NCBI GenBank assembly: GCA_022578965.1
Contig: MU400509.1
Coordinates: 186,001 to 250,000 of the forward strand
Reading direction: 5' to 3'
Origin: Xylaria sp. FL1777
Taxonomy: Eukaryota > Ascomycota > Sordariomycetes > Xylariales > Xylariaceae
Length of the DNA: 64,000 bases
Part shown: positions 1 through 13,169 of the stretch, in pieces
Numbering within the stretch: the stretch's first letter is position 1
How the letters are laid out: each line of letters starts with the position of its first letter
Program-made: the position numbers and the translations under genes
Notes under the pieces: generated by a model
Database searches by the model: none
What the model was told of the DNA's origin: nothing
The model's input: the letters and a program-made list of their open reading frames with translations, nothing else

Positions 1-392
1 ACGTGAATTTCCTGGTCGATGATGACTACAACATCACTGGTATCATCGACTGGGAGCTGGCCATTTCTACTTCAAAAAGCTCCGCATTCCAATCGCCTCT
101 CTTACTATACAATTTAGGCGAACTCTACCATAAAGGCCTATCAACGCCAAGCGAAGATGAAAAGCGCCTTTCTAAGATCTTGCGGGAGAAAGGGGCAGTT
201 GAACTTTCTGCATTGGCCGAGAAAAAGCTGCATTTTAGAGTTGATCAAGTTATTGAGGCCGATCCCTGGGAACGGCAAAAATTCGTGAGCCTTTTCAGTG
301 CGTGGTGGAAAGCCACCAATGGGGTCGAAACATTCGATTGGGATACGTGGTACAAGAAGGCACTTGATATGTATGGCGATGGAGGCCTATGA
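1..392 (+). CDS. APH-family phosphotransferase, 3' fragment
   Basis: Only the C-terminal ~129 residues are in the window; the reading frame is open at the left edge and ends in TGA at 390-392. The fragment starts with a run resembling the post-catalytic part of aminoglycoside/choline-kinase-like phosphotransferases (APH, PF01636): an Asn-Phe-Leu-Val-Asp stretch, then IIDWE. In this family the Asn follows the HGD catalytic loop and IIDWE is the metal-binding DFG equivalent. The rest (LYNLGELY, DRVIEADPWERQ-like helices) looks like the helical C-lobe common in fungal APH proteins. These fungal paralogues rarely have a known substrate, so none is claimed. The catalytic loop itself lies upstream and cannot be checked. 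Confidence 0.7.
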   Translation, partial: VNFLVDDDYNITGIIDWELAISTSKSSAFQSPLLLYNLGELYHKGLSTPSEDEKRLSKILREKGAVELSALAEKKLHFRVDQVIEADPWERQKFVSLFSAWWKATNGVETFDWDTWYKKALDMYGDGGL

Positions 393-3235
393 GAATCAGA
401 TATGAGGGGCACAGTATTGCATATACGAATCGAGTAACCAACATTAGTTGTCAGCAAGATCTATGTAACACACAGATAGGCGCAAGATCGCTCGACTTAC
501 ATGTCTACCAGCTGACTTGCTTGATGTTGCGCTGAATCCGGCGCAGGTTCGTCTTTCCTCGGATATCCCGGCGATGCGTTTTTCATTCTCGGTGTTTCCG
601 GCCTTATAAACTAGGTGACGTACACTCATAACGTTGCGTTGTATAACGTCGCGTTATGGCTGTCGGGGTACCTAGGGTTCTCTCTGTTTACTCAAGTCTC
701 GCCGTAGACAAGTGTAAAATTTAACAGAATTAAGTCGATGGTGATTGGGCATAAATGCCGTTGTTGGGGGTTTATGTAAGTATAATCTACGATACTTTAT
801 GTTAATAAATCTTATCAGATCTGGTCTCCTCACCCCCTTTCTCTCTGTTTCTTCCAAGCGAGCTTGCTTGATTATTTAAGACGCATAGATATTTAGTACC
901 GAAACAGGCGGAAAACCTCGAGAATCCTGGCTAGGGAATGCGAGTACGTTTGTTAACGTGGTATGGAAGCTCGTCGGCACTGGGACAGTGATAGAGAGTG
1001 AAGGGATTATAAGAACATTAAGACATTGCAGTCACCGGTGATATAATAAGTCCTAGGAGATTTCCTACTTCATGTTGACGTTCTGGTTGTTGTGTGTTAA
1101 GCCTTGCAATTAACACGGTACTAGGTAGGAATCCGTTTTGAATAAAATGGTCATTTGTTCTTTTTGCAGCGCATTTACGGTATTTTGTGCATTGAAAATT
1201 ATGTACCTGGGGTTGTGCAAAAGCGGGCCTTGATTAGGCCAAGCTAGAGCTAAAAGCAGCATTTCGATTCAGGACGGTAAAACTTACAGTATTCCAACCT
1301 CTTTTGCTCGTTTGGGAACCCCTGCAGATGTTGGCGTACCATGAACCTGTGGCGGGCGCTTTTGTAGTGTAGAGGAGAGGGAGAGAGGGAGATAGAAGGA
1401 AAGTCCCGCCACTTTTTTTTTTCCAAACATCGCCGTCGAGCGAGGGATACCTTGTGCGCTGGTCTTTACAGCTATAATACGGTATGCAATGTGTTGATTA
1501 CTGCAGCGCTGCTGCAAGCATCCAGGTCATAACTGGACGTGTTTTGTGTCCGTGCTCATATTGTCGATATATGCGAATTAATATCCTCTATATATACTGA
1601 GTAGACCTAATTGCCAATAAGAGAAACGCGCATCGTGCCACCTAGGGTAATAGGAATCTACACGACAATTACTTCACCCATTGCAGCTAATCTCGCCCCA
1701 GTGGAGAGCTACCCCTTAAACCTGCTAGTTAGTCAGCATCAGCAAGATTCTACTACGTATACTATGTTGTATAGACTAAAAAGCAAGACATACATATAGG
1801 AATAGGGTTACCTCTAGCCAATACAGGTCCACTGCTTTTATACTATTTAAATGGACCGCAGCATACCAACCAACACAAATGTGTCGTGGGGTATATAATT
1901 ATAGATATCAATGCAATAATAAAGTATAATCAGACATACCTAGAGAATGGGAGGGGAAAAAAAAAAAAGTCAGCGAAATAATCTGTCATCTCCATGCGCA
2001 GGGTGACTGACCCAAGTCCATGGGCTTGCAGGGAGAAGCCGAAACGAAAACACAATCGGTGAGGTAAGTTGTGCACGAGCACGAGCTCAAATTCGGACAA
2101 AAGGGCCAACAACCACCACCAGCAGCTTCTAGTCCCCATCGATGAGCGAACAGGTGAGGAGTTGGTCGTGGAGAGGGCTCATTCTGAAAAGCAGTTGCTA
2201 TATAATATGAAGCGGTGAGAAGCATAAAACAGGTCAAGACAGGACGTCGCAGGTACGCCGGAGCTGAGTCGTGTAAGCAACCCGTACCTACCAGATACCG
2301 ATCGGTTATGTATATGTACCTCGGAGGGATGTAAGTGATGGGCGAAACACATGCAGGATGGTTGGCAATAATCTCCTTATTGTACCTGATAGGTATCCTA
2401 CGTGCTGTACCCAGCAGGTAGTGCAGCTGCCTACACGCTGTCAATGTAGGTACTTATACTAGGTAGGTAGCTGTAGGCAGTGTAGTCACTGTAATTAGTG
2501 CACACTACTTCACGTGTTGATGCGAGCAGGTGCATTGAACCGCTCTCTACCTACCTACATAGGTACCTGGCCACATGGTTAATGACCGCTGCTTCGCCAT
2601 AGGACAGTAGGTAGGCAGTACCTACATTAGGTTATGTTGTACACTACTACGGTTCACAGCATAGACCAGCCATAGGACAGTAGGCAGTACCTACATTAGG
2701 TTACCTATGTTGTACACTACTACAAGTTCACAGCGTAGACCAACGATCACTTTTTCTACCCCCTGTTTCTGAGTGCTCATGCTAACCTCAAACGGGCTAC
2801 GCGCTCTCCCTTTATCCCATATCATCTTTCTTTCCCAAAGGCTGGTAGTGAGCGAATGGAGTCCATCAAGCTCTAATCTGTCACTACTACGACTCCTGCT
2901 ACTCGAATACCGGTACACCAGCCACCTCCTCGTCCTCAGCCGTTGTTTGTTTTCTTGATTTCCCGTCTCTCCGGGAATAGAAACTCCAGTCTCGTTCAGA
3001 TACCCTCTGTCGTCTCGCGTCTCAGCTGTTCCGAGACGGCTCTCTGTCCCTACGGCAGGCCTCTCCTTTCAGTCGATACCTCCTGGATCTCGATACCCTC
3101 CCCTATACCATATCTACCCGGATGCCTTCGACTCTGGCTTCCTCCTAAGTTCCTCTCCGACTTTCCGATTCCTGGCAACGCGCCGCATCTAATTTTCGAT
3201 TTTACACCCGTCTAATACCTCCCGAACAGCCTCCC
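393..3235. other. intergenic, gene-poor
   Basis: No coding region is supported over 2.8 kb; the short ORFs have no recognisable family or splice logic. It holds a polypurine run near 1371-1400, TAGGTA/TACCTA-rich DNA at about 2440-2760 and the tandem duplication listed separately. The last ~350 bases before the myosin start are pyrimidine-rich, as expected for a fungal promoter and 5' leader. Confidence 0.6.
2598..2742. repeat. tandem duplication, two ~72 bp units
   Basis: Unit one (about 2598-2668) and unit two (about 2671-2742) both run from CATAGGACAGTAGG through CAGTACCTACATTAGGTTA and TGTTGTACACTACTAC to CATAGACCA/CGTAGACCA. They differ by two small indels (an extra TAGG in unit one, an extra CCTA in unit two) and a few substitutions. 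This is a recent local duplication inside TACCTA-rich DNA. Confidence 0.85.
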
Positions 3236-6200
3236 ATGTCGCATAGCTACGATGTTGGTACGAGAGCTTGGCAGCCCGATGCCACTGAGGGCTGGGTGGC
3301 ATCCGAGGTTGTCGACAAATCCATCGAGGGCGACAAGGTCAAACTAACCTTCAAGCTGGAGAATGACGAGGTACGCAAGTCCTACCCAACTGATGGTCCC
3401 TAGGAAAATATCCCTGAGCTGATCATCGTGTGCTTCTCTAGATCAAGGAAGTTGTGGTGTCTGTAGACGCTCTGCAAAATGGCAACGACCCATCCTTACC
3501 GCCCCTTATGAACCCGTCCATGCTCGAGGCTAGCGATGACTTAACAAACTTGTCCCATCTTAATGAGCCTGCTGGTATGCTCTCTGTTAAAGTTGCTTGC
3601 GACACTTCGTCAAGACCCGATTGCTGACCTATTTACTCAAAAGTCCTCCAAGCGATTCGCCTTCGATACGCCCAGAAGGAGATTTACACATACAGTGGTA
3701 TAGTGTTGATAGCTACAAATCCTTTTGCCCGCGTCGACTCCCTTTATGTCCCGGGTATGGTTCAAGTATATGCTGGTAGGCAGCGTGAAACACAAGCACC
3801 CCACTTGTTTGCCATTGCAGAGGAGGCCTTCATGTATGTCGATACCCATGAGTTTTGAGGGCCAGCATGACTTACACGGTGCAGAAAAATGATAAAGGAT
3901 GGCCGAAATCAGACTGTGGTCGTTTCTGGAGAGTCTGGTGCTGGAAAGACAGTTAGTGCCAAATATATCATGCGCTACTTTGCGACGAGAGAATCTCCAG
4001 ACAACCCGGGTGGTCGGTCGAAGAAGGGCGCCGAGGCGATGAGCGAGACGGAAGAACAAATCCTGGCGACCAATCCTATAATGGAAGCCTTTGGTAATGC
4101 TAAGACCACTCGTAACGACAACTCCTCGCGATTTGGGAAGTATATCGAGATTATGTTCGATAACAAGACAAATATCATTGGAGCTCGAATTCGGACGTAC
4201 CTTTTGGAACGGTCGCGATTGGTATTCCAACCCCTCAAGGAAAGGAATTACCACATCTTCTACCAATTTTTAGCCGGTGCTACTGACAGGGAACGACAAG
4301 AGTTAGGTCTATTGCCGGCTGAGCAATTCGACTATCTCAATCAAGGTAATGCGCCTGTGATCGATGGGGTCGACGACAAGGCCGAGTTTATGGCAACGAA
4401 GAGTTCCTTAAAAACCATTGGAGTCGACGAGGCTCAACAGACTGGTATCTTCAATCTTCTTGCAGGTCTTTTACATCTTGGCAACGTTAAGATCGGCGCC
4501 TCGCGAAGCGACAGTGTTCTGGCTCCTACCGAACCGTCTCTCGAACGGGCCTGCGGAATTCTAGGTATCGACGCGACTGACTTTGCGAAGTGGATTGTAA
4601 AGAAGCAACTGGTTACTCGCGGTGAAAAGATTGTGTCGAACCTCACACAGCAGCAGGCTACTGTTGTTCGTGATTCCGTTGCTAAATACATTTACTCGAG
4701 TTTGTTTGACTGGCTGGTGGAGATCATCAACAGGAGTCTTGCAGCCGACGAGGTGTTGAGCCGTGTTAATTCCTTCATTGGTGTCCTGGATATTTACGGT
4801 TTTGAGCATTTCGCCAAGAACTCTTTCGAGCAGTTCTGTATCAATTATGCCAACGAAAAGCTGCAACAGCAGTTCAATTCGCATGTCTTCAGACTTGAAC
4901 AGGAGGAGTATGTTCGAGAGCAAATTGACTGGACGTTTATTGAATTTTCCGATAACCAGCCTTGTATCGACCTTATTGAAGGGAAGCTTGGAATTCTATC
5001 ATTGCTCGATGAGGAATCGAGGCTACCTATGGGAACGGATGAGCAATTCGTTACCAAGCTGCATCATAACTTCGCCGCAGACAAGAACAAATTCTACAAA
5101 AAGCCGCGATTTGGCAAGTCGACATTTACGGTGTGCCACTATGCTATCGACGTGACTTACGAGTCTGAGGGTTTCATTGAGAAGAACAGAGACACAGTCC
5201 CCGATGAGCATATGGCGGTACTGCGTGCATCAACAAACAAATTCCTTAAACAGGTTTTGACTGCGGCCTCCGCTGTGCGTGAAAAGGATGTTGCATCATC
5301 AAGTTCGGCTGTCGCTAAGCCCGCTGCTGGGAGGAAGATTGGAGTGGCTGTTAATCGCAAGCCAACTCTTGGTGGTATCTTCCGCTCGTCGCTCATAGAG
5401 CTCATGACTACGATTGGTAACACGAACGTCCACTATATTCGTTGCATTAAACCCAACGAAGCGAAAGAATCTTGGAAGTTTGAGGGCCCTATGGTTCTTA
5501 GCCAGCTCCGAGCTTGTGGTGTTCTTGAAACTATCCGCATTAGTTGTGCCGGGTACCCAGGTCGCTGGACATATGAGGAATTCGCCTTGAGATACTATCT
5601 ATTGATCCCATCCTCTAGATGGCAGACTGAGATCCGGCAGTTGGTGACGGAAATTTTGGCCAAGGCTCTGGGATCCCTCACTGGCACAGGCAGCGATAAT
5701 TACCAGCTAGGCTTGACAAAGATATTCTTTCGCGCTGGTATGCTTGCGCACCTGGAAAATCTACGACAGAGCCGTATGAGCGAGGCCGCCATCATGATTC
5801 AAAAGAATCTTCGGGCCAAATACTATCGGCGCAAGTACTTGGAAGCTCGTGAATCTATCATCGCCTTACAGACGCTCGCGCGGGCCTATAACACCAGGGT
5901 CAAGGCACAGGAACTTCGCACGATCAAGGCTGCCACTACTATTCAAAGAGTATGGAGAGGTCAGAAGGAGCGAAAAGCGTTTTTGCGAATCCGCAACAAC
6001 GTTATTCTTGCCCAAGCGGCTGCCAAGGGTTACCTGCGAAGAAAGCAAATCATGGAGACACGCGTGGGCAATGCTGTTATTCTCATTCAGCGTGTGTGGC
6101 GAGCGAGACGACAACTTCGCGCTTTCAGGAGTTATCGCAAGAAGGTTGTTCTGGTTCAGAGTTTGTGGCGAGCAAAACAGGCGAGAAAGGGATACAAGAA

Positions 6201-8315
6201 GATGCGAGAAGAGGCTCGCGATCTGAAACAAATTTCGTACAAGCTGGAAAACAAGGTGGTCGAACTTACGCAGTCACTGGGTACGATGAAGACGCAAAAC
6301 AAGACCCTTGTCAGCCAAGTAGAAAACTACGAAAGTCAGATCAAATCATGGAAGAGCAGACACAATGCTCTCGAGACTCGCACAAAGGAATTACAGGCGG
6401 AAGCAAATCAAGCCGGTATTGCTGTCGCCAAGTTACAGGCAATGGAAGAAGAAATGAAGAAGTTGCAACAAAACTTCGACGATTCTACTATGAATGTCAA
6501 GAGGATGCAAGAGGAAGAGAGAGAATTGAAAGAGTCTTTACGCAATGCGAACGAGGAACTGGAACGTATCCGGGAAGAAACTACCCATCATTTGAACGAG
6601 AAGACAACCCTCAGGGAACAGCTCAGCCAGATGGCCGAAGAGTTAGAACTAGCCAGACGCTCAGGCCCAATCAATGGCGAGCTAGTGAATGGCAACGGTG
6701 CGCCTTCTCTTCCAAATGGCCTGATCAACCTTGTGTCCTCCAAGAAGCCTAAGCGAAGGAGTGCTGGTGCAGAACCCAGCATGATGGACCGATTTAGCGC
6801 TGCCTATAACCCTCGACCCGTATCCATGGCTGTCACCAACACCCACCGTCCTGTTGCAGGTTTCGTTCCGGGTGTGGACACGATCGAGATGGAGCTTGAA
6901 ACGCTTTTGGCGGACGAGGAGGGCCTGAACGAAGAGGTCACCATGGGTCTCATCAAGAACCTGAAGATTCCTTCACCCAGTACCAACCCGCCACCGTCCG
7001 ACAAGGAAGTTCTCTTCCCGGCCTACCTCATCAACCTCGTGACGTCCGAAATGTGGAATAACGGCTTTGTTAAGGAGTCTGAGAGGTTCTTGGCGAATGT
7101 GATGCAGTCGATTCAACAGGAAGTTATGCAACATGATGGCGAAGATGCCATCAACCCTGGCGCCTTCTGGTTGTCCAACGTCCACGAAATGCTTTCCTTC
7201 GTCTTCCTTGCGGAGGATTGGTACGAGGCGCAGAAGACGGACAACTATGAGTATGACCGGCTGCTGGAAATCGTCAAGCACGATCTCGAGAGTCTTGAGT
7301 TCAACATTTACCACACTTGGATGAAAATTCTCAAGAAGAAGCTACACAAGATGATCATCCCGGCCATCATCGAATCTCAGTCACTGCCCGGCTTCGTTAC
7401 GAATGAAAGTAATAGATTCCTCGGCAAGCTGCTGCAGACTAACTCAGCTCCTGCCTACAGCATGGACAACCTCCTCAGCCTCTTGAACAATGCTTTCAGA
7501 GCTATGAAGGCGTACTACTTGGAGGACTCGATCATTACCCAGACAGTGACAGAGCTTCTAAATTTAGTTGGTGTTACTGCCTTCAATGACCTGCTCATGC
7601 GACGAAACTTCCTGTCGTGGAAGCGTGGACTCCAAATCAACTATAATATCACTCGCATTGAGGAGTGGTGCAAGAGTCACGATATGCCGGAGGGTACTCT
7701 GAAGCTCGAACACTTGATGGTATGCCAATCACACAATCAACCAGTGGAATGTGCCACTATTTGCTAACCAGTTTTCAGCAAGCAACGAAGCTTCTCCAGC
7801 TTAAGAAGGCAACGTTGAACGACATCGAGATCATCCAAGACATTTGCTGGATGTGAGTCTACGCTTATGGAGTGACATCGTTCTGATATTAACACGTTCT
7901 TTAGGCTATCCCCCAATCAAATACAAAAGCTTCTGAACCAGTACCTCGTTGCTGACTATGAGCAACCTATCAATGGAGAAATCATGAAAGCTGTGGCCTC
8001 GAGGGTGACGGAGAAGAGCGATGTTCTCCTCTTGCAGGCCGTGGATATGGACGACAGTGGTCCGTATGAAATTGCTGAGCCTCGTGCCATCACTGCACTT
8101 GAAACTTATACACCATCATGTGAGTTCACAAACTACAATGAAAATGGAATAGCCACTAACCTAGCTCTACAGGGCTGCAAACCCCGAGGTTAAAACGGCT
8201 AGCGGAGATAGTATCTGCCCAGGCCATTGCTCAGCAGGAAAAGCTAGAAGCGGACGAATATGATGGCGAGGAAGAGCTCGCTGATGTCGAGGAAGTTATG
8301 GCTGATGGTGCGTAG
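3236..8315 (+). CDS. myo2: class V myosin heavy chain
   Basis: Actin-based motor that carries vesicles and organelles to the hyphal tip. Exons: 3236-3370, 3442-3574, 3644-3833, 3885-7719, 7779-7852, 7905-8119, 8173-8315; all junctions keep frame and give 1574 residues, the usual length for fungal Myo2/MyoE. The N-terminal part holds an SH3-like segment, then the motor domain with P-loop GESGAGKT near residue 168. Six IQ motifs (pattern IQxxxRxxxxR) lie near 787-930 and bind calmodulin-type light chains. A coiled coil follows to about 1080, then a DIL cargo-binding globular tail from about 1205 on. The first three exons are small; the long ORF begins inside exon 4, so ATG 3889 is not the start. 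The start was chosen because MSHSYDVGTRAWQPD matches a class V N-terminus. Confidence 0.95.
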
Positions 8316-9455
8316 AGCCGCACTTTAACCCCCCGACTTCCAGGCTACAACTACCAACCGATACGAATTCTGTGATCTCGATTTGCATGACTTAAAGGTA
8401 ATATATGATAGATATCACGGTTGACGGGTAAAATAACGGGTACATTAATGAGCCAAGAACGGGGCAGGCTTTCCTCAAGACTCGCCGAGAGCATCCACAT
8501 TGGTGTGGAGGCCTGCGCCGTGGGACAAGCAGGTGGCTGCTTGCGTGTACAGTTGTTTAATGGATATCGAGACATGATTGAACTAGAAAGCTCTCACACA
8601 ATCCATGGATGGGGCGTTACAATGCTGCTTTTTTATGGTTGTCATGTTTGGAGGCTTGCTGGGCAGGAAGACAAGAGGTGTATTAAAAGACGACCAATTC
8701 TATGTAGCATCTACGTGTAGCGGGCTTGTACATGCAGAGAAATTCAATGGAGAGGGACAAAAGGCGCTCTCAATACTTCTATTAATCCTAGCTATGTCCT
8801 GAAAACCTCTTGGTGTTTGGTAAGATGTTACCAGGTGAACATGACGGATGGCGACTTTGAGACCCCATTCCACATGCACGTGACTTGCCAGCGTTCTCTT
8901 GTGCACTGTCAGGCAATGCATAAAAAATTCTAAGTTAGGTACCGGTACCTGTAACACGGCGCTAGTGCTACTAGTCGTACTGCTCTGCTGCTGGCCGTCC
9001 TACCTACAGTATGCCGCAGGCATTCTCGTTATTCTAACTATAAACGCTACATTCTGTTAGCAACTAAACGGAAATCAGAGATTGGTATTTTACCCTTTGC
9101 TGGGTCGATTTTTATTTTGTCGACTCGCATAGGTGCTTGAGCCTATTGTCTGACAAGAAAACAACTATACTATCACCCGGATCGACGCTTTTAGATGAAC
9201 TAGGCGTTCATCAGTCGTCTATCTGACCGTCTGGACGTAACAACAAATATAAAGTGACAGCACCCAAGAGGAAGCGCTAGAACAGAGGGGACAGACAAAC
9301 TTGTACTTGTCGCCAGACCAAATAATCAACGCTGGTGAAGAGGACAGGGACAGGGACAGGGACAGTACAGGCATCTACAAGAGAAAGGCAGGGACCACGA
9401 TTCATCGAAGAATACGAAAAAGGGAAGGCAGAAAAACAAACAGAGAAGATAAAAT
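8316..9455. other. intergenic between myosin and FAP7
   Basis: A 99-codon ORF at 8421-8720 and its antisense partner show no family motif; this is probably the myosin 3' UTR and the FAP7 promoter. No RNA gene or repeat was seen apart from the GGACAG tandem at 9342-9365. Confidence 0.6.
9342..9365 (+). repeat. GGACAG tandem repeat, four units
   Basis: Four perfect copies of the hexamer GGACAG lie about 90 bases before the FAP7 start codon, probably in its promoter or 5' leader. Unit number may vary between strains. Confidence 0.9.
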
Positions 9456-10356
9456 ATGCGCGCGAACCCCAACATCGTCGTGACGGGCACGCCTGGAGTG
9501 GGCAAGACCACACATTGCGAGACGCTGGCCGAGCGGACGGGTCTTCGCCATGTCTCGGTCAACCAGATCGTCAAGGACAAGGGCTGTCACGAAGGCTGGG
9601 ATGAGGAGTACCAGAGCTGGATCGTGGATGAGGATAAGGTAGCTCGTCATCTTTGATTTTCTTTATTTTCGTCACCTGTCTCCTTCTCGATCTCATGATG
9701 GTCCGACTAATAAGGCGTTGTACCGCGAGAGGAGGGGAAGGGAGCCAGTATAAAAATCGACTTGCAACATGAAGCTGACAGAAAGGACGATGACTGTGTA
9801 GTTACTCGACGCCCTCGAAGATGAAGTCGCGTCAGGCGGCTGCATTATCGATTGGCACGCTTGCGATCTGTTTCCAGAGCGATGGATTGATCTCGTTGTC
9901 GTGTTAAGAGTGGAAACAAGTACACTATACGACCGGTTGAAGTTAAGGTAAAATCCCTACCTTTTTCATCTTTCTTTCATTTTCCTTTCCTTATTTATAT
10001 ATTCACTCAGAAGTCTTGTTATTCTTCGCTTTTAACCGCCTCTCCATGTCAACCCTTATCCAACCCAGGCATATTATATAACTATGAATATCATATACAC
10101 GAACAGAACATAATAGCTAACAAAATATGCATATAGGAAATACCCTGAGAAGAAGTTGCAAGAGAACCTTGATTCGGAGATTATGGAGGTACTATTACAG
10201 GAAGCACGCGACTCGTACGACGAGAACATCGTCGTCGAGCTCACGAGCAATACTACGGATGAGATGGATAGCAATGTGGATCGTATCGAGGCCTGGATCA
10301 AGCAGTGGAAGAAGGATAATCCTGCAGACAACAACAACAGTGATGGGACAAATTAA
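9456..10356 (+). CDS. fap7: adenylate kinase isoenzyme 6 / FAP7 homolog
   Basis: Nuclear NMP kinase/ATPase that acts with uS11 (Rps14) in the last steps of 18S rRNA maturation. Exons 9456-9638, 9802-9947, 10137-10356 give 182 residues, matching the family (about 170-200). The Walker A motif GTPGVGKTT is at residues ~11-19. The DWHACDLFPERW stretch is the family's characteristic DxHxxD segment replacing Walker B, and LYDRLKLRKYPEKK is the LID region. Introns are 163 and 189 bp. The ATG at 9456 (context AAAATATGCG) is the only in-frame start that keeps the P-loop close to the N-terminus. The C-terminus ends in a short Asn/Asp-rich tail. Confidence 0.95.
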
Positions 10357-11091
10357 GCTATGATCATGTTTACTTAATATGGCGGAAAATGAAGGATTGC
10401 CTTTCGTACTGAAACTACAGTGAATATATATACGCCACTGGGGGTGAAAGAAAGAAAAAGAGAGAGAGCGCGCATCGATACTTATCGACATTCATTTGAA
10501 TGTATTCAACACCTGGTCTGAAATACTAAGGACTTTTATCATTTCAAGCATTATACACAGTTGTGAGACGGTTTAAGATCTAGGCGGAGTTGTAATGCCA
10601 AGCCTACCTCTAATGTTGTGCAAAATTTGAGCCCATAAGATAGCACCGGTACCAGCAAACTCTAAGTACCTACAGTAGGTAGTGTAAAAACTAATGCAAG
10701 ACCAGCACACGCCGAGTGTGTCACTGGCCTACGCATATGTACTGTAAGAAGCTTACAAATTTTATATACCGGTAGCTTGAATATAGATTGAACAACATCA
10801 TAAAACACGATATCTATGACAGTATCTTCATAACCAATATAAAAGTCCTTTTAGTAGACAAGATTAACATCGTCCCATCAGATTACCGCACCACAGATTC
10901 CACACTAGATTAAGAAGGCAACCAAACTTTCACTTGAGCAATCATTTGTCAAACACACACACACACACACACACCTACACCTCGTCAAGTTCGCACCAAC
11001 AACACCTTCTCACGCAAAACACTCTCAGTCGAGCCCCCCCAAAGGGAAAAAGGAGAAAGAAGAAAAAAAAGAAGTAGGATTTCAAAACGCC
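10357..11091. other. intergenic between FAP7 and HAM1
   Basis: No coding region. It includes the dinucleotide repeat at 10953-10974, a C-run, and an A/G-rich leader just before the HAM1 start. Confidence 0.6.
10953..10974 (+). repeat. (AC)n microsatellite
   Basis: Eleven AC dinucleotides about 120 bases upstream of the HAM1 start codon. Confidence 0.9.
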
Positions 11092-12355
11092 ATGGCGACA
11101 TCACACGAAGTAAACTTCATCACGGGCAACGCGAACAAGCTGTCCGAGGTGCGCGCCATCCTCGAGCCCACGGGCATCGCCGTACGCAGCCAGGCGCTGG
11201 ACCTGCCCGAGATCCAGGGCTCCCTCGAGGACGTGACGCGCGAGAAGTGCCGCGTCGCCGCCGACCTCGTCAAGGGACCCGTGCTCGTCGAGGACACCTG
11301 CCTCTGCTTCGACGCCTTGAATGGGTTACCTGGACCTTACATGTAAGTTATCTTTTTCTCTCTTCTCCCCCCCCCTTTTCCTACTGCCCTGATCTTACTC
11401 TTCCCTTCTGTCTTATTCTTCTTCTTCGGTGGGAAGGAGAATAAGAAAAGATAAAGCGACGAGGGGCCGAGTAAGATATGAATGGTGGTGATAGAGGGAA
11501 ATGGAAATCTCAAATTCATGGACGTAGTTTCAAGGGGGAGAGTGAAGACAGGAAGAGATTCGCTGATATGTACAAAAATAGAAAATGGTTCATGAAGTCC
11601 ATCGGCCACGTAGGCCTCAACAACCTCCTCGCCGCGTACGACGACAAGTCGGCGCAGGCCGTCGCCACCTTCGGCTTCTGCAAGGGCCCGGGACACGACG
11701 TTGTGCTGTTCCAGGGACGCACGCACGTAAGTATTTCCCCTTTCTACCCCTGACCCCCTCTTTTCTTTCCCTCGTCTCTTGATTACGCTCGCATGCTCTG
11801 CTCTATTTCTTCCATCTCGCGGGAACAGCGGGTTGAGAACCCAAGAGCGATGAAAGAACCATGCTAATCGAATTCGTTGTGTACAGGGTAAGATCGTGCC
11901 AGCAAGGGGCCCGACTCATTTCGGTATGTATGGTAATTGGCCCTCGCCCCCGGACGTCTCTCACTTCTCTCCTCCATCCCTCTCCTTCCCCTTGGTCTAC
12001 GTCAGACTATGTCGCCTTTTGTTTGGGTAGTATTTCACGTCGGAACCTCCGAACTAACTAACTATAACCTTAGGCTGGGACGCAGTCTTCGAATACGAAG
12101 GAGAGACGTAAGTTCCCACCCCACTGCCCTCTCATCTTCATCTACTCTCCCCTTCCCGAGTTTGGTATTCTATGCACAAGGCATCGAGACTATCACGCCA
12201 GCCTTGAACAACGAATCATGAGAAGGCCAGTTTATTAATCATTTTACGAACACAGATACGCCGAGATGGACAAGAGCAAGAAGAACGAGATCTCGCACCG
12301 CGGAAAGGCCCTCGACGCACTGCGGCAGTGGATAGAGGGTGGGGGCCTAAACTAG
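11092..12355 (+). CDS. ham1: inosine triphosphate pyrophosphatase (ITPase)
   Basis: Hydrolyses ITP, dITP and XTP to monophosphates, keeping deaminated purines out of nucleic acids; cytosolic. Exons 11092-11342, 11582-11726, 11887-11923, 12074-12107, 12256-12355 give 188 residues, the family norm. Visible motifs: [10 protein letters not shown] (N-terminal nucleotide-binding T-G-N-x-x-K), LDLPEIQG, the catalytic VEDTCLCF stretch, FGFCKGPG, and the C-terminal ISHR purine-recognition signature. Two exons are only 37 and 34 nt and were placed by phase and family match. Exon 1 is strongly GC-biased at third positions. The C-terminus is GGGLN; no targeting signal is seen. Confidence 0.95.
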
Positions 12356-13169
12356 CCTGAGTGCCTAGTTAAGGCTCGGTGTATCTAGATGCCTTACTGA
12401 TCCGCAAGTCGTCGGGTGGGAAGAAAGTTAGACGGATACATGGGGTAAGGGCGTAATGAGCTAGATGACCAGCAAATGTCATGGTTATGGGATATATGGA
12501 AAGGGAGAGAACGAAATGGACATTAGAAAGAAGACGCCATTTCTCGTTGGTTTCGTTTAGAAACGGGATACACACCAAGAACGTACAATAAAGCAATTGG
12601 TTGCTGAGTTCACCTTGTACGAATATCGTAAGGGTTGAAATATCATCGAATGAAAAAATAGAGTAGTCTAAGAGACCTGTTATCTACTAATCGTCACTGT
12701 CTGCTATGGGCTCCATGGTGTTTTATCTACTGGTCTCGCTACACGTAAATACGATCTTTATACATCGGGCTGGAATAGAAAGAAGTATAAGAAATAATAT
12801 ATCAATATAGAAGTTGAAATATAGGCTATGCATGCTGTTTCTACATCATATCTCTCTATAGGTACTCTGATGTCTCGGGGAACCCAATAGCTAATCCATA
12901 CTGTAAGCGCCAGGCTTGTCAATGCCGTTCCCTCCCGGATATTTTCCTCTTTCTCATCCTTTAGCTTACCATGTTTGTCTAACCCCCCCAAAAACCGAGT
13001 AGTTTAAGCAGCAAGAGGATCAAGAAATCAAGGGTCTGACTCTTCGTCGCTGTCCGCTAGCTTGAAGGTTGGTGAGCCTGTTGTAGGCATCACTCATTAC
13101 TGCGGATTTGGTTTTAATCTATCGAGAGATTCTAGGAGTTAGTAACTCGGAGATATGACTATCAGATAC
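12356..13169. other. intergenic, convergent HAM1 and C78 peptidase ends
   Basis: Downstream DNA of two convergent genes. Short ORFs on either strand show no recognisable motif. Confidence 0.6.

Noticed and set aside
8421..8720. 99-codon ORF after myosin
   Set aside because: Antisense ORF of similar length overlaps it, no motif, and the position fits the myosin 3' UTR.
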